DNA from: Pholiota molesta
Lineage: Eukaryota; Basidiomycota; Agaricomycetes; Agaricales; Strophariaceae
Assembly (NCBI GenBank): GCA_014925825.1
Contig: JACGCK010000197.1
Location: 19,305 to 83,304, forward strand
Length of the DNA stretch: 64,000 nt
Reading direction: 5' to 3'
Shown in pieces: positions 1 to 13,003 of the stretch. Each line of letters opens with the position of its first letter. Positions within the stretch are counted from its first letter, which is position 1. Under the pieces are notes generated by a model. It worked only from the letters and a program-made list of their open reading frames with translations. It was not told where the DNA came from and ran no database searches. The position numbers and the translations under genes are program-made.

Positions 1-1140
1 GCTCCTCCACGTGGCCCATCACTCCTACTCAACCTTCAGAAGAGAAAGAAAAACACCTGGCACTAGTGAAGGATGTTGTTGAGCTGGGAGATGCAGTTTC
101 GAGGGTGAAGACTGCTCTGGAAGACCTCGGACAGCTCTCAAAACCACCTCCACAGCAAAGCCTCTTCCTACCTGGCGACGATTCGGACACAGGGGAAGAG
201 AATCTGAATACCGAGTGGTTGATGGATGTCGATCAGCCTTCTGCGAGCACAAGCAGGGAATCTCCCATCCAAACAGGAAACGACGGCACCAGGGCAACTT
301 GGCTGATGATAACGCCACCTCACCTACTGAAGAGTGCCGACGGAGAAAGAGTTGGAAGAACACCGCAAGAAATTAGCCATGTGCCAAGATCAGTTGGCCA
401 ATCTATGGAACCACTGCCACCAACGTGATGCCGATCAGCGCCAGGACTTCGAGCGCGAGCTCAATGACAGGTCGAGAAAATCCAGCAACAACGAGCGAAG
501 GAGCAGCGAGATCGCGAGAGGGAGGAGGACAAACAGGAGACTGCAAGGCAAGCTGTGCTTAACGAATTGGACCAGCGACTGTCGCATGATAGCGAGGACC
601 TTGGACAATAACGACAGACATAGCCAGCATGTTGCTTACCGTGGATCAGTTACAGGCTGAGCTGCAGAAAGAGACAGAGGCAAGAAATCAGAGCTTCGAG
701 AGGATGTTGCAAGTGAGTTTCCGTTTCGTTTTTTAATTGCGGATGTAAGAAATTTTTTGACTATCATGCTTGCTCTTCAAGGTTGAACAACAACTGATTC
801 TTATACAGCGGCGCAACAAGCCAATACTGCTGCCCTCGAATCTCTCCAAGCAGCCCTCGACGATCACGAAAACCGCCCCTTGTCCCCGAGGTTGCCCCAA
901 GTACCCGCACCCGCCTACCTTATAGCATCACTTGAACAGCCGTTGATCGAATCTCTACGAGTGACCATTCGGCCGGTGCTCGAAGAGCTACGCGAGGACA
1001 TTGAGCAGCTTGTGAAGGAGAAGAACGGGCAGCTGTTCGCGACGGTTTGGGAGAAGATCTCGCAGACACTCAGGGTGCTGAGTCTCATTCACCAACGGAT
1101 GGAAGCTGGTCATCCGGCATCGCAGTCGCAGTCGCAGTAA
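1..1140 (+). CDS. Coiled-coil protein, 3' part, frame broken
   Basis: This is the 3' part of a gene whose start lies upstream of the window. The readable pieces are charged and heptad-like: an acidic stretch (about 66-330), a KELEEHRKKLAMCQDQ segment (about 334-470), a run rich in Q, E, K and R (about 471-610) and a QLQAELQKETEARNQ segment (629-712). A probable intron follows (713-808), then a C-terminal exon ending in a Ser-Gln repeat and TAA at 1138-1140. The pieces lie in at least four successive frames, so the gene is not readable as printed. Either single-base losses or real decay could explain this. I do not recognise the family, and a cytoskeletal or scaffold role cannot be inferred safely. 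Confidence 0.5.
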
Positions 1141-1514
1141 TTTAACACCGGCTCGACTGCGGTGGATTCTAACCTCTTCTTGGACTTGGAACTTCTTGTT
1201 TTGTTCCTGTACAAAGTCTCTTCTTGTTTCCCCCTCTCCGCTGCTCCTCCTTATATTTTTAGATTGTTTGTGCGTAACAGTGTGCGAAGTACATATGTAT
1301 TATACCTCTTATTACTGCAACTTCATATGTGGCCACAGGTTTGTGAATCTAATTCTGGGAATCCAGGTCCAGGATACACAAGATAGCACGGGTATTCCGC
1401 ATGCCGGACGGTCCGAACCTGACTCGAATGCCTGGTTTACATGACAGAATATTCTTCTCATACAAACCCTACATTCTCCTGCGAGCCAGTACATAGATCA
1501 GAGAACAATCCACG
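1141..1514. other. Intergenic, no gene seen
   Basis: This 374-bp spacer holds the 3' flank of the coiled-coil gene and the promoter of the reductase gene. It is T-rich around 1190-1330. I see no RNA gene or convincing ORF. Confidence 0.6.
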
Positions 1515-3020
1515 ATGTCTGTTCCCGTCAAAGATGTTCTACTGGTCGGTTTTGGAGCGGTAGGCGCGATATGTGAGTTCGAGGTCATATATTGATTTCC
1601 CAAAGGGTCAACTGAACTTTGTTCCCTTCCAGATTCTCTCATCCTCAAGCGCAGTGGCCTTGCGCGTGTAACAGTCGTGGCGAGGAGCAATTATGGGCTC
1701 GTGAACGGTGCGTGGTCCAGAACGAGCTCCAGGGATCCTACTATAAGCTAAAATGCGATCGGCAAATAGACGAGGGGATACATTTCAAGAGTCGAAGTAC
1801 GGTGATATCAAGGGATGGAGACCCGATCGCCGTATGTTTTTCACATTGGCGCAGATACTTAGTGCCTCGAGTCTTACCCCCGATAAAGTTTGCAGATCCG
1901 TTGCAGACGCAGCAGATAGACCGTACTCGTACGTTGTGGTGACGACCAAAGCGGTCCCAGAGGTCGTCAAAACGTCCAAGATCCTCGGTCCCTTGCTGGC
2001 AAACGAATATACGGCCAAGTTCGCACAGCCCACTTATGTGCTCGTCCAGAACGGGTTGAACGTCGAGGTCGATCTGTACAATGCGATCAAGGCCCTGGGT
2101 AAGGGCGAGCCGAGCATCATAGCACTGCGCTGTGGATTGGGACGAACCTAGTGGCGCCGAACGTGGTTGAGCATGGGATTTTGTGCGTGCTGGATAACGT
2201 TGGTTCATTTGCGCTTACTTACGTTTACTCGATAGGATCGGCTGACTATCGGGTATATCGTCCGACGATTATACCACCACTCAGAATACACCTGCAGAGG
2301 CCAGCCTTCTGGAGGACTTGGAAGATCTGGAAACAGGGGCAGCACCGTAAATATTGTGCCCGAGATCCAGCGCCATAAGTTTTCCAAAAATTTCTGGAAT
2401 GTTGCTTTTTCCTCGTTTACGACGCTCACTCAGTGCGTACTAGGGATCTATTCATATTCTAGGCGCTTATCACATTGACCTTCCGCAGGTACACCGTTCC
2501 GGCGATCTACCGCGCACCACCTGCTGACCCTTCTATCTCATACACACCTTTCGTATCCCAACACTGCGGATCTAATTTCGACCTACACCATTCCTGCGAT
2601 TCGAGCGACTCTCGAAGAACTGTTAACGCTAGGTAAGTCGTTTATTTTGTCGCGTTCCAGCGCTTCTTGATAATAATCCGTATAACACATTGCTGGCAGG
2701 GCGTGCACTCGGCTTCCCAGATAGTCCTGATGGGCTGCCGTCTTCCGTCATCGACGGTGCGATCGATGGTACACGTAAATTCACGCAAGGCCGGACAGCA
2801 CACATGTCCCAGCATGCTGCTCGACGCGCAGAAGGGCTGCCGATTGAGGTAGAGGTTATTCTCGGCGAGGTCGTGCGCATGGCGAAGGCGCATAACGTGC
2901 CGCTGCCCGTAGGTCTTCGAGGCTGCTTTTGTTGTCCGGCTTCGCTGATTTCCCCCCCAGCGTATTGAGACGCTGTACGCGCTATTGTTGATTGTCAGAA
3001 TCAGATTTTGCGGAAACTGA
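1515..3020 (+). CDS. Ketopantoate reductase (PanE/ApbA)-like protein
   Basis: The start ATG at 1515 opens MSVPVKDVLLVGFGAVGAI, a Rossmann GxGxxG nucleotide-binding start. Later exons carry SYVVVTTKAVPEV (about 1930-1970), VLVQNGLNVE (about 2040), a NFWNVAFSS block (about 2390), TYTIPAIRATLEEL (about 2580-2630), LGFPDSPDGLPSS (about 2705-2750) and a last exon with RIETLYALLLIV. This order is that of fungal 2-dehydropantoate 2-reductase-family proteins, which reduce ketopantoate with NADPH in pantothenate synthesis; many fungal paralogues have unknown substrates. About five introns are implied. The frame slips near 1795, 2555 and 2995, each by one base. If the last slip is an error, the true stop moves from 3018-3020 to 3119-3121. 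Confidence 0.75.
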
Positions 3021-3859
3021 GGCTGAGAAGTAAACGGGAAATCGGAATGGGCGATGGATCGAAGAATGGAAGCCTCTCGAGAATTCGCCGGCTAGAGAAG
3101 CCACTTACCATCTACATATAGATCTTACTTGAACATGAAGAAATCGTTTGGTACCATGAACGCCTGCCTGTATATATATTGTTCGATGCTGTTGCATAGC
3201 ATCGTCTTGAGTTTATAGTCAACCTCTGACGGTCTGGTGAATAACTCCGCTCTGTGCCACTCGCATACTGTTACTGGCAACCTCCCAGATCTGACGAAAT
3301 ACTACCGCGAGGTGGGCGCGTGGACCATCATTGACACCCAAGTAGTTGTTTGTCTCTAGAATTTTCATACATTCACAACGTTTCTTGTGCAATCTAGATT
3401 GACCGAGGTTGGATATCGTGTTGTATCATTGTGGCTTGCATCCATTGTTCGACGAACGGCTAAGTATGGAACCTGATAGAGGTCTTGACCCAGAGAAACC
3501 ACGTTCTGACTGCAAGAACTCGCACAGTTTATTGTTGGAACGACAGGTGAGTCATTCCCTGCGATGAAAACGCGAATGACAGGCGGCCCGAGTGCGCGCT
3601 AATTCACAGGGGTGATTCGTCACATGCGTTTGTATGCGTGTGATTTGGCCGCGTCACTATAAAGCGCGAGTGGCCACGAGTGGGTCCAGTTCTTGCCTCT
3701 TGACTTGTTCCCTCCGGGCACATCGTTCATTCTCTTCGAAGCTTGAATCTGTTCCCCCAGGTAACATCGTCATTTTCGGCAAACGCTTTAATCTCTCTCC
3801 AATCTTCATTCCTGCTTTTGAACAACCCATACAATAACGCCACTTGCAGATTTCTATAA
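3021..3859. other. Intergenic region and Argonaute leader
   Basis: No gene is seen in 3122-3650. A TATAAA box lies at 3658-3663. A probable 5'-UTR intron (GTAACA at 3761 to CAG ending 3849) finishes ten bases before the Argonaute ATG at 3860. Confidence 0.5.
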
Positions 3860-6800
3860 ATGTCTCAGCGTGGATATGACAGAGGCCGTGGACGCGGAGG
3901 AGGCGCCCCCGGTGGGCGTGGTAGTCCTGATATTCGGGTCGTGGTGGCGGACCTGGTGGAGGTTTTGGCGGAGGCCGCGGTGGTGGGGTGGTGGAGGCCG
4001 CGGAGGTGGTGGCGGTTTCGGTGGTCGCGGAGGCCCTCCTGATCGCGGCGGGTGAATATTCTGAAAGCGTTCTTGAACGATATCCATCATCCTAATCTAA
4101 GTTTTGTATAGTGTCTTCCAACTAGGCCAGCCCGCGAACATAGACACACGCCTCACGGACAACTCGCAAGATGCTCTTGTTGCGTCTCTTAAATCGCTTC
4201 AGTTGAAGCCAGATGAATTCCTTTGCGCCTGGCTTTGGCACCGTCGGCAAGGCCATCAAGTTGAGGACGAATTTCTTTCCCATCAAAGTCCCCAAAGGAC
4301 CGCTTTTTGAATACGAAGTATCTATCTCTCCCGACCCCAAGACCATGAGAAGGGTCAAGAGGCGAATTTTTCAGCTGGCAGAAACCTCTAGTGACTGGGC
4401 TAAATTCGGATTACGCGGAAACGTTGCCCATGACCACTCCACTAAGCTGATTGCAGCCAAACTTCTTCCCCAGCCACTCTCTATTCGGGTGCCATTCTTC
4501 GAAGAGGACGAAACTGCACCAAAGCCTGCGGTAAAGAATATGTCCTTACCATCGAATTCGCTCGAAATATCGATACTTCGGCCCTTGTCAAGTGCGTTCC
4601 AGAATTGCTCCTTGTCATATTCCTTCTTTAAACTTTTCGCCCTAGTTATTTGCAAGGCCAACCACAATATCGCGAATATGATATTTTGCCAATTATTTCG
4701 GCACTTAATGTTGTTCTTGCAGCTTTCCCAAATCGTTCGGGAGGAGAAGGAGTCCTAGTTGGTCGTAACCGGTTCTTCTTCAAGACCCCTGATTTGGCTC
4801 CAGTTCCGTTAGGGGGAGGTCTCGAAGCCTGGAAGGGGTTCTATTCCTCCGTCCGTCCTGCTCACAACCAACTGATGGTTAACGTTAATGGTGTGTTTTC
4901 ATTTTCATTCATCAACTTTAGTTAACCTTTCAAAGTCTGTACCACCGCCTTTTATAGACCTGGAAACTTGGCAGACGCAATGCAAGAATTCATGAATTCA
5001 ACATTTGGAGCGAGACCTACCGCATTTGCGAAGGGCGTGCGCGTTCAGACGAAACATTTGGGTTATAGGAAAACTATCAAGGCTGTTTCGAATCATACTG
5101 CTCGTTCGTACAAATTCGATTGCGCTGAATACGGCCGTGAAGTCACCGTCGAGGAATATTTCAAACTAAGTGATTAGTATTCATCTCTAATTCATACCCA
5201 CCTGCTGATAACATACGTTGATGTAGAGTACAAGATCATATTGAAGAGCCCAAACCTTCCTCTTGTCGACGTCGGCGGCCAAAAAACCAACTACTTGCCA
5301 CTCGAAGTTTGCGAGATCCTACCAAATCAGGCATTCAAAGGAAAGCTTACGGACGAGCACACTGCCAATATGATCACTGTTGCCGCCAAGCCGCCCAATA
5401 TCAACGCTCAATACATTGTCAACCAAGGCTTGCGCGAACTCGGCTTCAACCAGAATCTCGCGCCGCAGCTTAATGCATTTGGTATTAGCATTGGGAACCA
5501 GATGGCCGTCGTGCCGGGACGCATTCTTCCATCTCCCGGAATCAAATATGGCACAGGCACCCCTGCGGTTGACGAGCGTGCGTCCTGGAACCTGCGCGGC
5601 GTCAAGTTCGCGAAAGGCGCGCGCTTGGCTGATTGGGCGGTGCTGCTCATCAAGGACGGGAATGATCGTGACGAATTTGGGAGTCCTCAAGACCCGGAGC
5701 TGATGTCAACCGTTCGTGGGTTTGCGGCCATGTGCAGGACCAGCGGGATGTCTGTGGATCTGAAGGATCCGGTTGTTTTGGTTGCGAACTTGCCGCGAAA
5801 GGTCAATACGGATCCGACTCGCGCTCTAGCGGTTGAGGCCATTAGGGGCACTTTGAGGAGCATGAAGACGAAACCTTCGATTGTACTCGTCATCCTTTCC
5901 AATGGAGACAAGCATGTTTACAACGGTGTGAAACATCTGTGCGATGTTTCCCTTGACGTGGGTAAGTGGATGAGATCGCCTTCTAGATATGGTCGGTGCT
6001 CAATGTCTTATTTTAGCGACTGTGTGCGTTCAAACCAGCAAGCTCCGCAAAGAGAAAGGTGCGCTGCTTCGGTCGTCAACCCGCAATTGGTGGCTAATAT
6101 CATACTTTTGCATCAGGTCAAGTTCAATACTTCGCCAATGTCGCTTTGAAGTTCAACATGAAGCTTGGTGGAGTCAAGTATGTTCGGTTTTCGTTCCCCT
6201 TATATTCATCTACTTATTTACTTATTTTCAGTCACTCTTTGGATCAGAAGAGCATGACCTGGCTGAAGCAAATGCCAACCATGCTCGTCGGCATCGATGT
6301 AACTCATCCTGGCCCCGGTAGCATCAAAGGCACTCCTTCGATCGCCGCCGTCGTTGCTAGCTGCGAGCCAGAATGTGCGCAGTTCCCATGCAGCATGGAG
6401 ATCCAAGAGTCCAAGAAAGAGGTATGTGTCGTTTATTCTACCACGGTTACCGACACTAACATGATGTATGTAAAGATGGTCACCAGCTTGGACAAGATGA
6501 TGTGGGAGCGCTTGACTTTGTTCAATGCTAGGAACAAGGTATTGCCGAAGCGTATCGTGGTGTATCGAGACGGAGTTTCGGAGGTTCGTATATATGCGCT
6601 ACGATTCTTTGAGTGTATACTCAAAGCTGGAATGTCGATAACAGGGTCAATTCCTGACTGTCGTGGAAGAAGAGCTACCTGCCATTAGGCGTGCTTGCAA
6701 GAAATTTGATACGGCGCAAGCGCCTTACCGCCCGAAGATTACGGTTACCATTGTGTAAGAGCAGTTCTGCTCTATCATATCATAGCATACATTACTGATA

Positions 6801-7328
6801 ATATTTTAGGGCAAACGTCACCACACCCGCTTCTATCCGACCGAGCCAGAGAATGCCGATGACAAGGGCAACCCTCGCCCCGGAACTGTTGTTGATCGTG
6901 GTATAACCTCCGTGTACAACTTTGATTTCTTCCTCCAAGGTACGGCCTCCATTCCTCTTCCTTCAGACTATATTAATTTTTTTTGTTATCAGCCCATGGC
7001 GGATTGCAAGGCACGACCCGCCCCACCCATTACTACGTTGTCCACGACGACATGGCTTCCAGGCTGACGAGCTCCAGAACTTGACCAACGCCGTCAGCTT
7101 CATGTTCGCGCGCGCGACGAAGGCCGTGAGCTTGGTGTCTCCTGCTACTACGCCGACCTGGCCTGCGAGCGCGGCCGCTGCTATCTTCACAAGCTCCTCT
7201 CTGGTATCACCAGCAGCAATGGATCGACTGCCAGCGGTAGTGATGACATTGTCATCCGTGAGGCTCGCGAGCAGTGGAAGAACGGTGTCACGGGCCCCAA
7301 GCTCAAGGATACCATGTTCTATCTGTAA
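3860..7328 (+). CDS. Argonaute (PAZ-PIWI) small-RNA effector
   Basis: Argonaute proteins bind small guide RNAs and silence or slice matching transcripts. The N-terminus is a Gly/Arg-rich RGG tail (about 3860-4055). It is followed by the N and linker domains (FGTVGKAIKLRTNFF, about 4230), a PAZ region (about 4970-5340) and MID (about 5400-5960). The PIWI domain (about 6130-7328) shows all three slicer residues of the DDH triad: IDVTHPGPG, YRDGVSEGQF and the His of THYYVVHDD. The protein ends MFYL, as most eukaryotic Argonautes do. About eight introns are implied. Single-base breaks occur near 3933, 3985, 4222, 4538, 6810, 7049 and 7146, and the donor near 5164 reads CTAAGT instead of GTAAGT. 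Restoring one base at most sites recovers conserved sequence, so I favour assembly error over a pseudogene. No Dicer or RdRP gene is nearby. Confidence 0.88.
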
Positions 7329-7672
7329 TGCCGGGGCTTTGACGCACTGGGTCTATGTCGTTTCTATCTTTTCTGTGATATTTCTCTTGCTTGTATCTAC
7401 ATCTATGTTGATCTGTATTCTCGCGATTCAGACGCAGCTCACCGCGGTATATTCTTTCTTGTATGTAACATTTTAGCCTTTGTAATTTGAACAATATATG
7501 TCAGTGCATTCATACGACTGAGGCCTGGAGCCCTGAAAGCTGGACAGAGATATGATCTTCCACCTCCATAAAAAACTGTTACCTCCTTAGTCCATTGTCT
7601 AAAACAACTTCAATCGGAAAAAGAGAAAAATCAGAAGGGAATTTAGGATATACATTCACAACCATGCTTAGT
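7329..7672. other. Convergent 3' flanks, no gene
   Basis: This spacer of about 340 bp separates the convergent Argonaute and P450 genes. It is pyrimidine-rich on the + strand near 7350-7460. Nothing else is seen. Confidence 0.5.
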
Positions 7673-10122
7673 CTATTCCCATTGATCCAGACGCGATTGG
7701 GCCGACTGCCATTCCGACTCAATACAAGCAGTCACTTTGCCACTTCGAGGGATGAAACGGCAATCGAAATTCACGGGTCGAGAATTGAACCCGGTAGTGT
7801 AGTTGTTGGAATCTATACATTTACAGACAAGTCACATCTAAGCTTCGCACATCATGAGGAAACGAAATGAGTACCTGGGATGATCTCCTTCCCATCGTTA
7901 TCCAGAGCAGGCTTGATGTCAAACGCCCACAGGATACGAGAGATATTAATGAACAACGAGTTGAGGGCCAGGTGGATCCCAGGGCAGGATCTGCGGCCGA
8001 ATCCGAAGGGCAGGTCGAAGTCCTTGAGGCGGGGATCTGTGGTCTCGAGGAAGCGTTCCGGTCTGAACTCTTCTGGCTCCGGGAACATTTCTGCAAAAGA
8101 AAAACATGAGTCCATGGTCGAGTGCCGAGCGTCAAGTGGCTGGTGCTTTACTTACCTGGATCCTTCATAATACCACTGAAAGCAAGTTTTCAGCGCGATT
8201 TGTTTCGTAAACCAGGGAATGGCTTACTAGAAATTAGCGAACACCGTCGATCCTTTCGGAATAAACCTAAAAGCTTGTAAGCTCCCATCCGACTCCTCTG
8301 TTGTCGCGAATTGCTCACATTCCATTATAAACATCATCGGCCGTCACCGCATGTGGCTGGCCACCTAAAATCGCCACAGGGCGCCATCTGAAATCGCTCA
8401 TGAGCAAAGAAAATATTTGCAAAGCGGGAATCTTGAAAACTACCTTAGTGCCTCATTAATAAGCGCCCGTAGATATGGCAGATTTTCTCTATCATCGTAT
8501 TCTGGCATACGGTCCCATCCGACGACAGCATCCAATTCGGCCTGTGCTTTCTTTTGCACTTGCGGATGGTGAAGCATCGCCACTGTTTGTTAACATTCGG
8601 TTAATTAAGATAGACATGTTTCTACGCCATGTAACGACGTATAACGACGTACAAATGAAGGTAGCCGTGGTGCCTACTGTCTGTAAAAAAGAGGTATTAG
8701 TTGGGTACATCGTCAAATATATTAGACGACGCAGAGAGAGGAAATTAAATAACAACTCACCGTCTCGATGCCAGCGCCAAAGGGGCTCGCAACGGCATAT
8801 GCGAGCTCGATCTCTTCCATGCCGAGTTTCTTGATGTTGCTTATGCATTGGCTCGCGAGGCACTCGGGGGTAGTCCCGCTTTGCATGCGCTTCTTGACGT
8901 CGTTGTAGAGATGCATGAGGAAATGGACATCGCGCGCTCGGCGCGTTTCAGGCTCTTTGCGGAACCATTGCAGGGATCGCTGGATTTGAGGCCATGTCCT
9001 TGTGAGTGACAGAGAGCTCGTTGGACAGTGTGGAAGGATGTTACTTACGGGTAGCTTCAGAAGCCATGGCCAGGACTCTACTAAATATTTACCGGGAATA
9101 CTACGGAATAATAGGTCAGTATTAGTATCATTTAGATATGTAGCGAAATCCATACTTCACGCTAAGCCAACAAGTCGGTGATAGTGAGAGGTGTGTTATC
9201 CACGTAAAGTAACATATAGTTCACTAACCTGACCAAATCTATTCGAGATCAGCCAATCATGCTAAGGAAGTAAGAAAGATAAGAGCGGCTTACAATCCAC
9301 AGCATCCAGTTGTTCCTTGACCACCCACTCATCGACACTCTTGATCCGCTTCCCATAGGTAACAGAAACAGCGAGGCTCGCCGCAAAACGCTGCAAATGC
9401 TGCTCATACGCTCTCGGCTCGTCGAGGAGTTGCTTCAGGACAATCTTTGATTCCAAAGATTGAATCTCATTGTAGGTCGCCGCTTGGCGCGAATGAAATC
9501 CTATATGGAGGACCTGAACAAAATTAAGTTTTCCTCTGCAGGCATTTTTATTCTGAATGAAATGAACTATGTACCTTCCGCCATCTTCGCCACGCATCGT
9601 TGTTGGGAAGCATCAGCCCGCGCATGTCGTTCGATAAATTTCCCCGCTTCGTCCGGTTCAGGCGACGTTCGATGGATGTGTATGAGACTGCACTCACGCA
9701 ACGACGAACCGTGGCCGACTGGAATAGATATCCGAGCGCTTCTCGAGCAAATCCCAGGCTGGTTGTGCCGTTCCAAGGACTAAACACAGCATCGATATTT
9801 CAGCTCAGGTCGGGGTAGCAAAAATTATCTACACACTAATCACTGGTGTCGAACCCAAAAATAAGGAGGCCACGGGACCTAACAGAAGAGGTGTTCAAGG
9901 CAATTCAAGGATGCATAGGCACTAGACCGCTCACCATACTGCTTGTTCCACTCTGCGAACTTTACCCAAGGGCGAATCGCAGGGAGCTGATACCGATTTC
10001 CCACCCAGGAAGTCCCAAGGGCCAGGAGGCATCGACTTTCGATAGTTGTACCATCGCAGGAGGTAGTATATCAGATACGCTGCACCGAACGCAACGACTG
10101 GGTGAGTTAGAACAGCAAACAT
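7673..10122 (-). CDS. Cytochrome P450 monooxygenase (CYP64-like group)
   Basis: A haem-thiolate monooxygenase of the large basidiomycete group usually annotated as O-methylsterigmatocystin-oxidoreductase-like. The ATG at 10120-10122 opens an N-terminal membrane anchor ([19 protein letters not shown]) followed by a proline hinge MPPGP. Further on are the I-helix GAGIETV (about 8760), the K-helix ExxR in NEALRWRP (about 8450), and the PERF region and haem loop [10 protein letters not shown] (about 7985-8015). Splicing near 7800-7880 adds a final exon ending at the TAG of 7673-7675. At least ten exons are implied, including two tiny ones at 9229-9238 (10 bp) and 9156-9161 (6 bp). Single-base breaks occur near 10020-10030 (two) and 9640. 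The substrate cannot be predicted. Confidence 0.88.
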
Positions 10123-10699
10123 TTGGAGGCGATGATGGTGTTAAGGAGCTCCAAGCATCGCAGCTGCACAGACTCTCAGGCTTTATCTTGTAGCAGGCTG
10201 AGAATCCTTGAAGAACCCAGAGCTTAGAAGCTAGTGTTTCCACCCATATAGAAAGAACACCGTGTCCCCGCGTAAAGGATGTATATCATACCCGATATGT
10301 GCAGGGTATACGGTATATCCGGCGGCGGAGAGCCTTTGAGTGTCGTTCATGTCATCTCGTGGCACTTGCTTTCTCCAGCTCCCAGGCGCTGCAGTGTTCT
10401 GCACTTGAGGCTAAAATCTCGAAACCCGTATGGTCAGAAGACCAAGAAGACACGTAAGGCATGATCTTTGATACATGCAAGGCCATGCAAGGGTAAGCTC
10501 GAAATAGCTAGACAGAATACTTGGTCGTCGTGAGAGTAATGAGCACTAATGAGCAGTGTATGGATAGTGTAGGAAGAAGAACACCCATTCGTCAAATGAA
10601 AGTTGAAAAAGTCCCAGTTAGGGGCTCGGCAATCCGGGCCGATACTCCGCCTCTGAATCCGATTGCCGTCGCCGCCTCAACGACTTGGCGGGGAACATC
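10123..10699. other. Divergent promoter region
   Basis: This is a 577-bp space between the divergent P450 and biotin-ligase genes. No ORF or RNA gene is convincing here. Confidence 0.5.
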
Positions 10700-12881
10700 A
10701 TGAACGTCCTCGTCTACGCAGGCCCGGAGATCGTCCAGCCGTCTCTGAGCCACACCCTGGCCTCCCTCCGCCACCTCCTTGTGCCCAACTACACCGTCCA
10801 GCCGATCACCCTCCACGCACTGACCACGCAGCCATGGCAGGCCTCCTGCGCGCTGCTTGTCCTGCCGCGCACCCGCGCGCGCTTCGTGTCTGCCGCGACG
10901 CGCCCCATCACGGACTTCGTCGAGCGCGGCGGGGGCGCGCTCCTGGTGCTCGGCACGGATGCTGCTGCTACGCCGCGATCGCACGGCGGGCTCGGGCTCG
11001 GGCTCGGTGCGACGGGTCTGACGCTCGGATCGGCGGAGGAGGCGGGCGAGCGCCCGCTCAAGTTCTATGATCGGCTCAGCAACTGCTATATCACGACGGA
11101 GGAGGAGCACCGCGTGGGCGCGCGCGCTGTTGCTTTGCGATCGGCCGATGGCGCGGAGGCGAGGGGCATCTATGATACGGAGGCGGCGCGGTTCGAGGGG
11201 TTCAGCGCGGTCAAGGATGTCTCTATATTGGCCCGGTACGCGACGGAGGGTGCTGCAGAGGGAACCATCGCTGGGCTGGTCGTAGGGATCAATCAAGGCC
11301 GCGTTGCGTTTTGGGGCCCTAGTGTCGAATATCCGCTGACCGAAGCGCCTGCGTCGGCGGCCCTCTCCTCCCTCTCTCTGACAGCCGAGGAAGTCAGCTC
11401 CTCAGATCAAACACGCAAGACACTCCTAGCGACTACCTTATCCCAGCTGGGACTCAAAGTCCCTCAAGAGAAAGAGCACACGCAGACGATCGCCCGCCCA
11501 CTCCCGCAATTCCTGACCTCCGCCCCAGACAAACCAAGCATCACAGACACGATCCTCGACGCCATCGCCGCGCCCCAATCAGGCGCCCAACTAACGACCT
11601 TCAAAGATGCCAACGACGAACTCCACTTCCACCCCCTCCAAGAAAGCGCCGCGCTCCTAGCCACCACCCGCGCCGCCGCGCAGACCGCCAGCGACCCCTC
11701 GACATGGCAGCCCAAGCACATCGTCGTCTGCCGGGACGGGCGCCTCCCGACAAGACGCTGACGCCTCTATTCGATCTGGAGCTGTTCTACACCGCGCTCG
11801 GCGCCGCGCGCCGCACGGAGGGCCTGGCCGCGCCGTCCTCCGCAGACCTCGCATGGGGCATCGGCGAGGCGCTCCTCTACGGCGAAGCCATCACGAGCAC
11901 GCAGACCATGCTGGACAAGTGAGCCGCGCCTCGCCCGCCTCGCTGGATGGTGATCGCTGACCGATTTGCCTTATCATCTTTCAATGCCTCTAAAGAAACC
12001 CGCGCCTGCTCGCCGCGCTGCCCGTGCCCGTGCTCTCGCTCGCCTCGCACCAGCTCGCGGGGCGCGGGCGCGGGAGCAACACCTGGCTCTCGCCCGCGGG
12101 GTGCCTGCAGTTCTCGCTCGCGCTGCGCGTCGCGCTGGACCGCTTCCCCGCGGGCCGGCTGGTGTTCGTGCAGTACCTGTTCTCGCTGGCCGTGGTGGAG
12201 GCGTGCCGCGCGGAGGCTGTCCTCGGGGCGGACGTCGGCGCGAAGGTGAGGATCAAGTGGCCGAACGATCTGTATGCCGCGACGGGCCCGGGGAAGACGA
12301 TCTGCGGAAGATCGGGGGTGTGCTTGTTAATACGAGCTTTTCGGGGGGTAAAGTGGATATTGTCATCGGTACGCAAAAAATTATGCAGGAAGCTAAAAGA
12401 CGTTGAACCAAACGAACAGGATGTGGATTGAACATCCTCAATCCTCCTCCATCACCTCTCTTTCGCAGCTCGCTCCGGCAGCACGCGCGAAGTTGAGCAT
12501 GGAGCGCACGGCAGCTGCAATCATGGCCAAGTTCGAACAGATGTGGGGCGTCTTCGTCCAAGGCAACGGCTCGTTCGCGCCGTTCATCGATTTGTACTTG
12601 GAGCGGTGGTTGCATTCGTCAGTTTCCCTTCTACCTCATCGCGTCCGGCCATAGCTGACGTCCTATTGCTCCCTAAGGGACCAACCTGTGACACTGACCA
12701 CGACCACCCCACATACACGAGTCCGTATTGCGGGCATCACTCTTGATTATGGGCTTTTGCGGACGGTCCCTGAACGATCGGGTATTTCAAGTATCCTGCC
12801 AACGACGATGATTATATCGATTTGCAGCCTGACGGGAATAGTTTCGATCTTATGGCGAATCTGATTAAATCTAAAAGCTGA
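10700..12881 (+). CDS. BPL1: Biotin-protein ligase (holocarboxylase synthetase)
   Basis: The enzyme activates biotin with ATP and attaches it to a lysine of carboxylases such as acetyl-CoA and pyruvate carboxylase. The start ATG at 10700 gives MNVLVYAGPEIVQ, the class I glutamine-amidotransferase-like N-terminal domain of fungal Bpl1. The catalytic domain starts near 11890 (TSTQTMLDK) and holds the biotin/AMP loop GRGRGSNTWLSP (about 12057), KWPNDLY (about 12255) and RKIGGVLVNTSF (about 12310). After an intron starting near 12370, GLNILNPPP continues into a C-terminal domain ending near DLQPDGNSFDL. Single-base breaks at about 11752 (C run), 12293 (G run) and 12785 (G run) each restore family sequence if one base is added. 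The gene is much richer in GC than its neighbours. Confidence 0.87.
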
Positions 12882-13003
12882 ACACCACCTGAGAGGAATA
12901 ATGAACAAAGCAAGATTATGATTAATGTAGATTATGATTCCGAATGAAAAAAAGTGGAGGAACATGGGATTACAAATGATTTATGTCCATCTCATCCTGA
13001 ATC

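Noticed and set aside
10592..11296. 234-codon ORF opposite biotin-protein ligase
   Set aside because: It is antisense to a recognised gene and is open because of high GC content.
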